A stretch of 64,000 bases of DNA from CBDBJR01 sp965206445 (GTDB lineage Bacteria > Pseudomonadota > Gammaproteobacteria > Arenicellales > Poriferihabitantaceae): NCBI GenBank assembly GCA_965206445.1, contig CBDBJR010000002.1:2418001-2482000 (forward strand); not shown here. The letters run 5' to 3'. More notes on this DNA, generated by a model, which had not been told where the DNA came from, searched no databases, and worked only from the letters and a program-made list of their open reading frames with translations. Within the stretch, counting starts at the first letter, position 1.

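Noticed and set aside
51221..62236. Open frame of 3,671 codons on the + strand, and similar ones at 34340-41719, 25109-32608 and 18233-21811
   Set aside because: They lie antisense to the giant gene and read as low-complexity Arg/Gly/Gln/His-rich sequence with no domain. They follow from repetitive high-GC sense codons that leave few antisense stops.
63925..63925. TTG at 63925 as the start of the giant protein
   Set aside because: The frame stays open for 25 more codons to the window edge, and they encode the expected earlier part of the same Ig-like module (YRLVGPNGTDLSA), so translation must begin further right.
3062..64000. RTX adhesin exported by a type I system
   Set aside because: No GGxGxDxUx nonapeptides are seen and the C-terminus is a barrel ending in Trp rather than a type I signal; no ABC exporter genes are in the window.

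Overview
The window looks like a stretch of chromosome from a high-GC, double-membrane (Gram-negative) bacterium, probably in Pseudomonadota. Three things point that way. The large protein ends in an outer-membrane beta-barrel with a terminal Trp, there is an FdhD of the proteobacterial type, and there is a BKACE (DUF849) enzyme. Genus cannot be read from the sequence. All recognised genes lie on the minus strand and are read right to left.

About 97% of the window (1637-64000) is one open reading frame that is still open at the right edge. At least 20,787 residues are visible (roughly 2 MDa), and the signal peptide and true start lie outside. From the visible N-terminal side to the C-terminus it holds: about 85 diverged Ig-like modules of the He_PIG type (64000-38930); four dystroglycan-type and three cadherin-like domains in alternation, then one PKD-like domain (38929-36500); three leucine-rich-repeat (LRR) cassettes (36499-31967); a block of A-B-C triplet modules resembling cyanobacterial SwmB-type repeats (31966-27032); a fourth LRR cassette (27031-25844); six more A-B-C triplets (25843-19580); two more He_PIG-like modules flanking a beta domain (19579-18662); a fifth LRR cassette (18661-17750); an almost perfect 627-bp tandem array of 23 units plus a half unit, each a cadherin-like beta-sandwich followed by a Calx-beta domain (17749-3062); a helical linker; and an autotransporter-like barrel (2740-1640). 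The simplest reading is a giant surface fibre or adhesin anchored and probably exported by its own barrel (type V-like).

The left 1.6 kb holds a 404-bp intergenic region with a perfect 51-bp inverted repeat built from GGAATTA heptamers, then a complete BKACE (beta-keto acid cleavage) gene, then the 5' part of fdhD, which runs off the left edge. These two metabolic genes have no evident functional link to the giant gene.

The most notable biology is the giant gene. It shows two regimes of repeat evolution: old, diverged modules at the N-terminal side, and recent, homogenised 627-bp units next to the barrel. Silent and coding markers in the array allow segmental duplications and codon slippage to be traced. 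Long open frames on the + strand across this gene are antisense shadows and are not annotated as genes.
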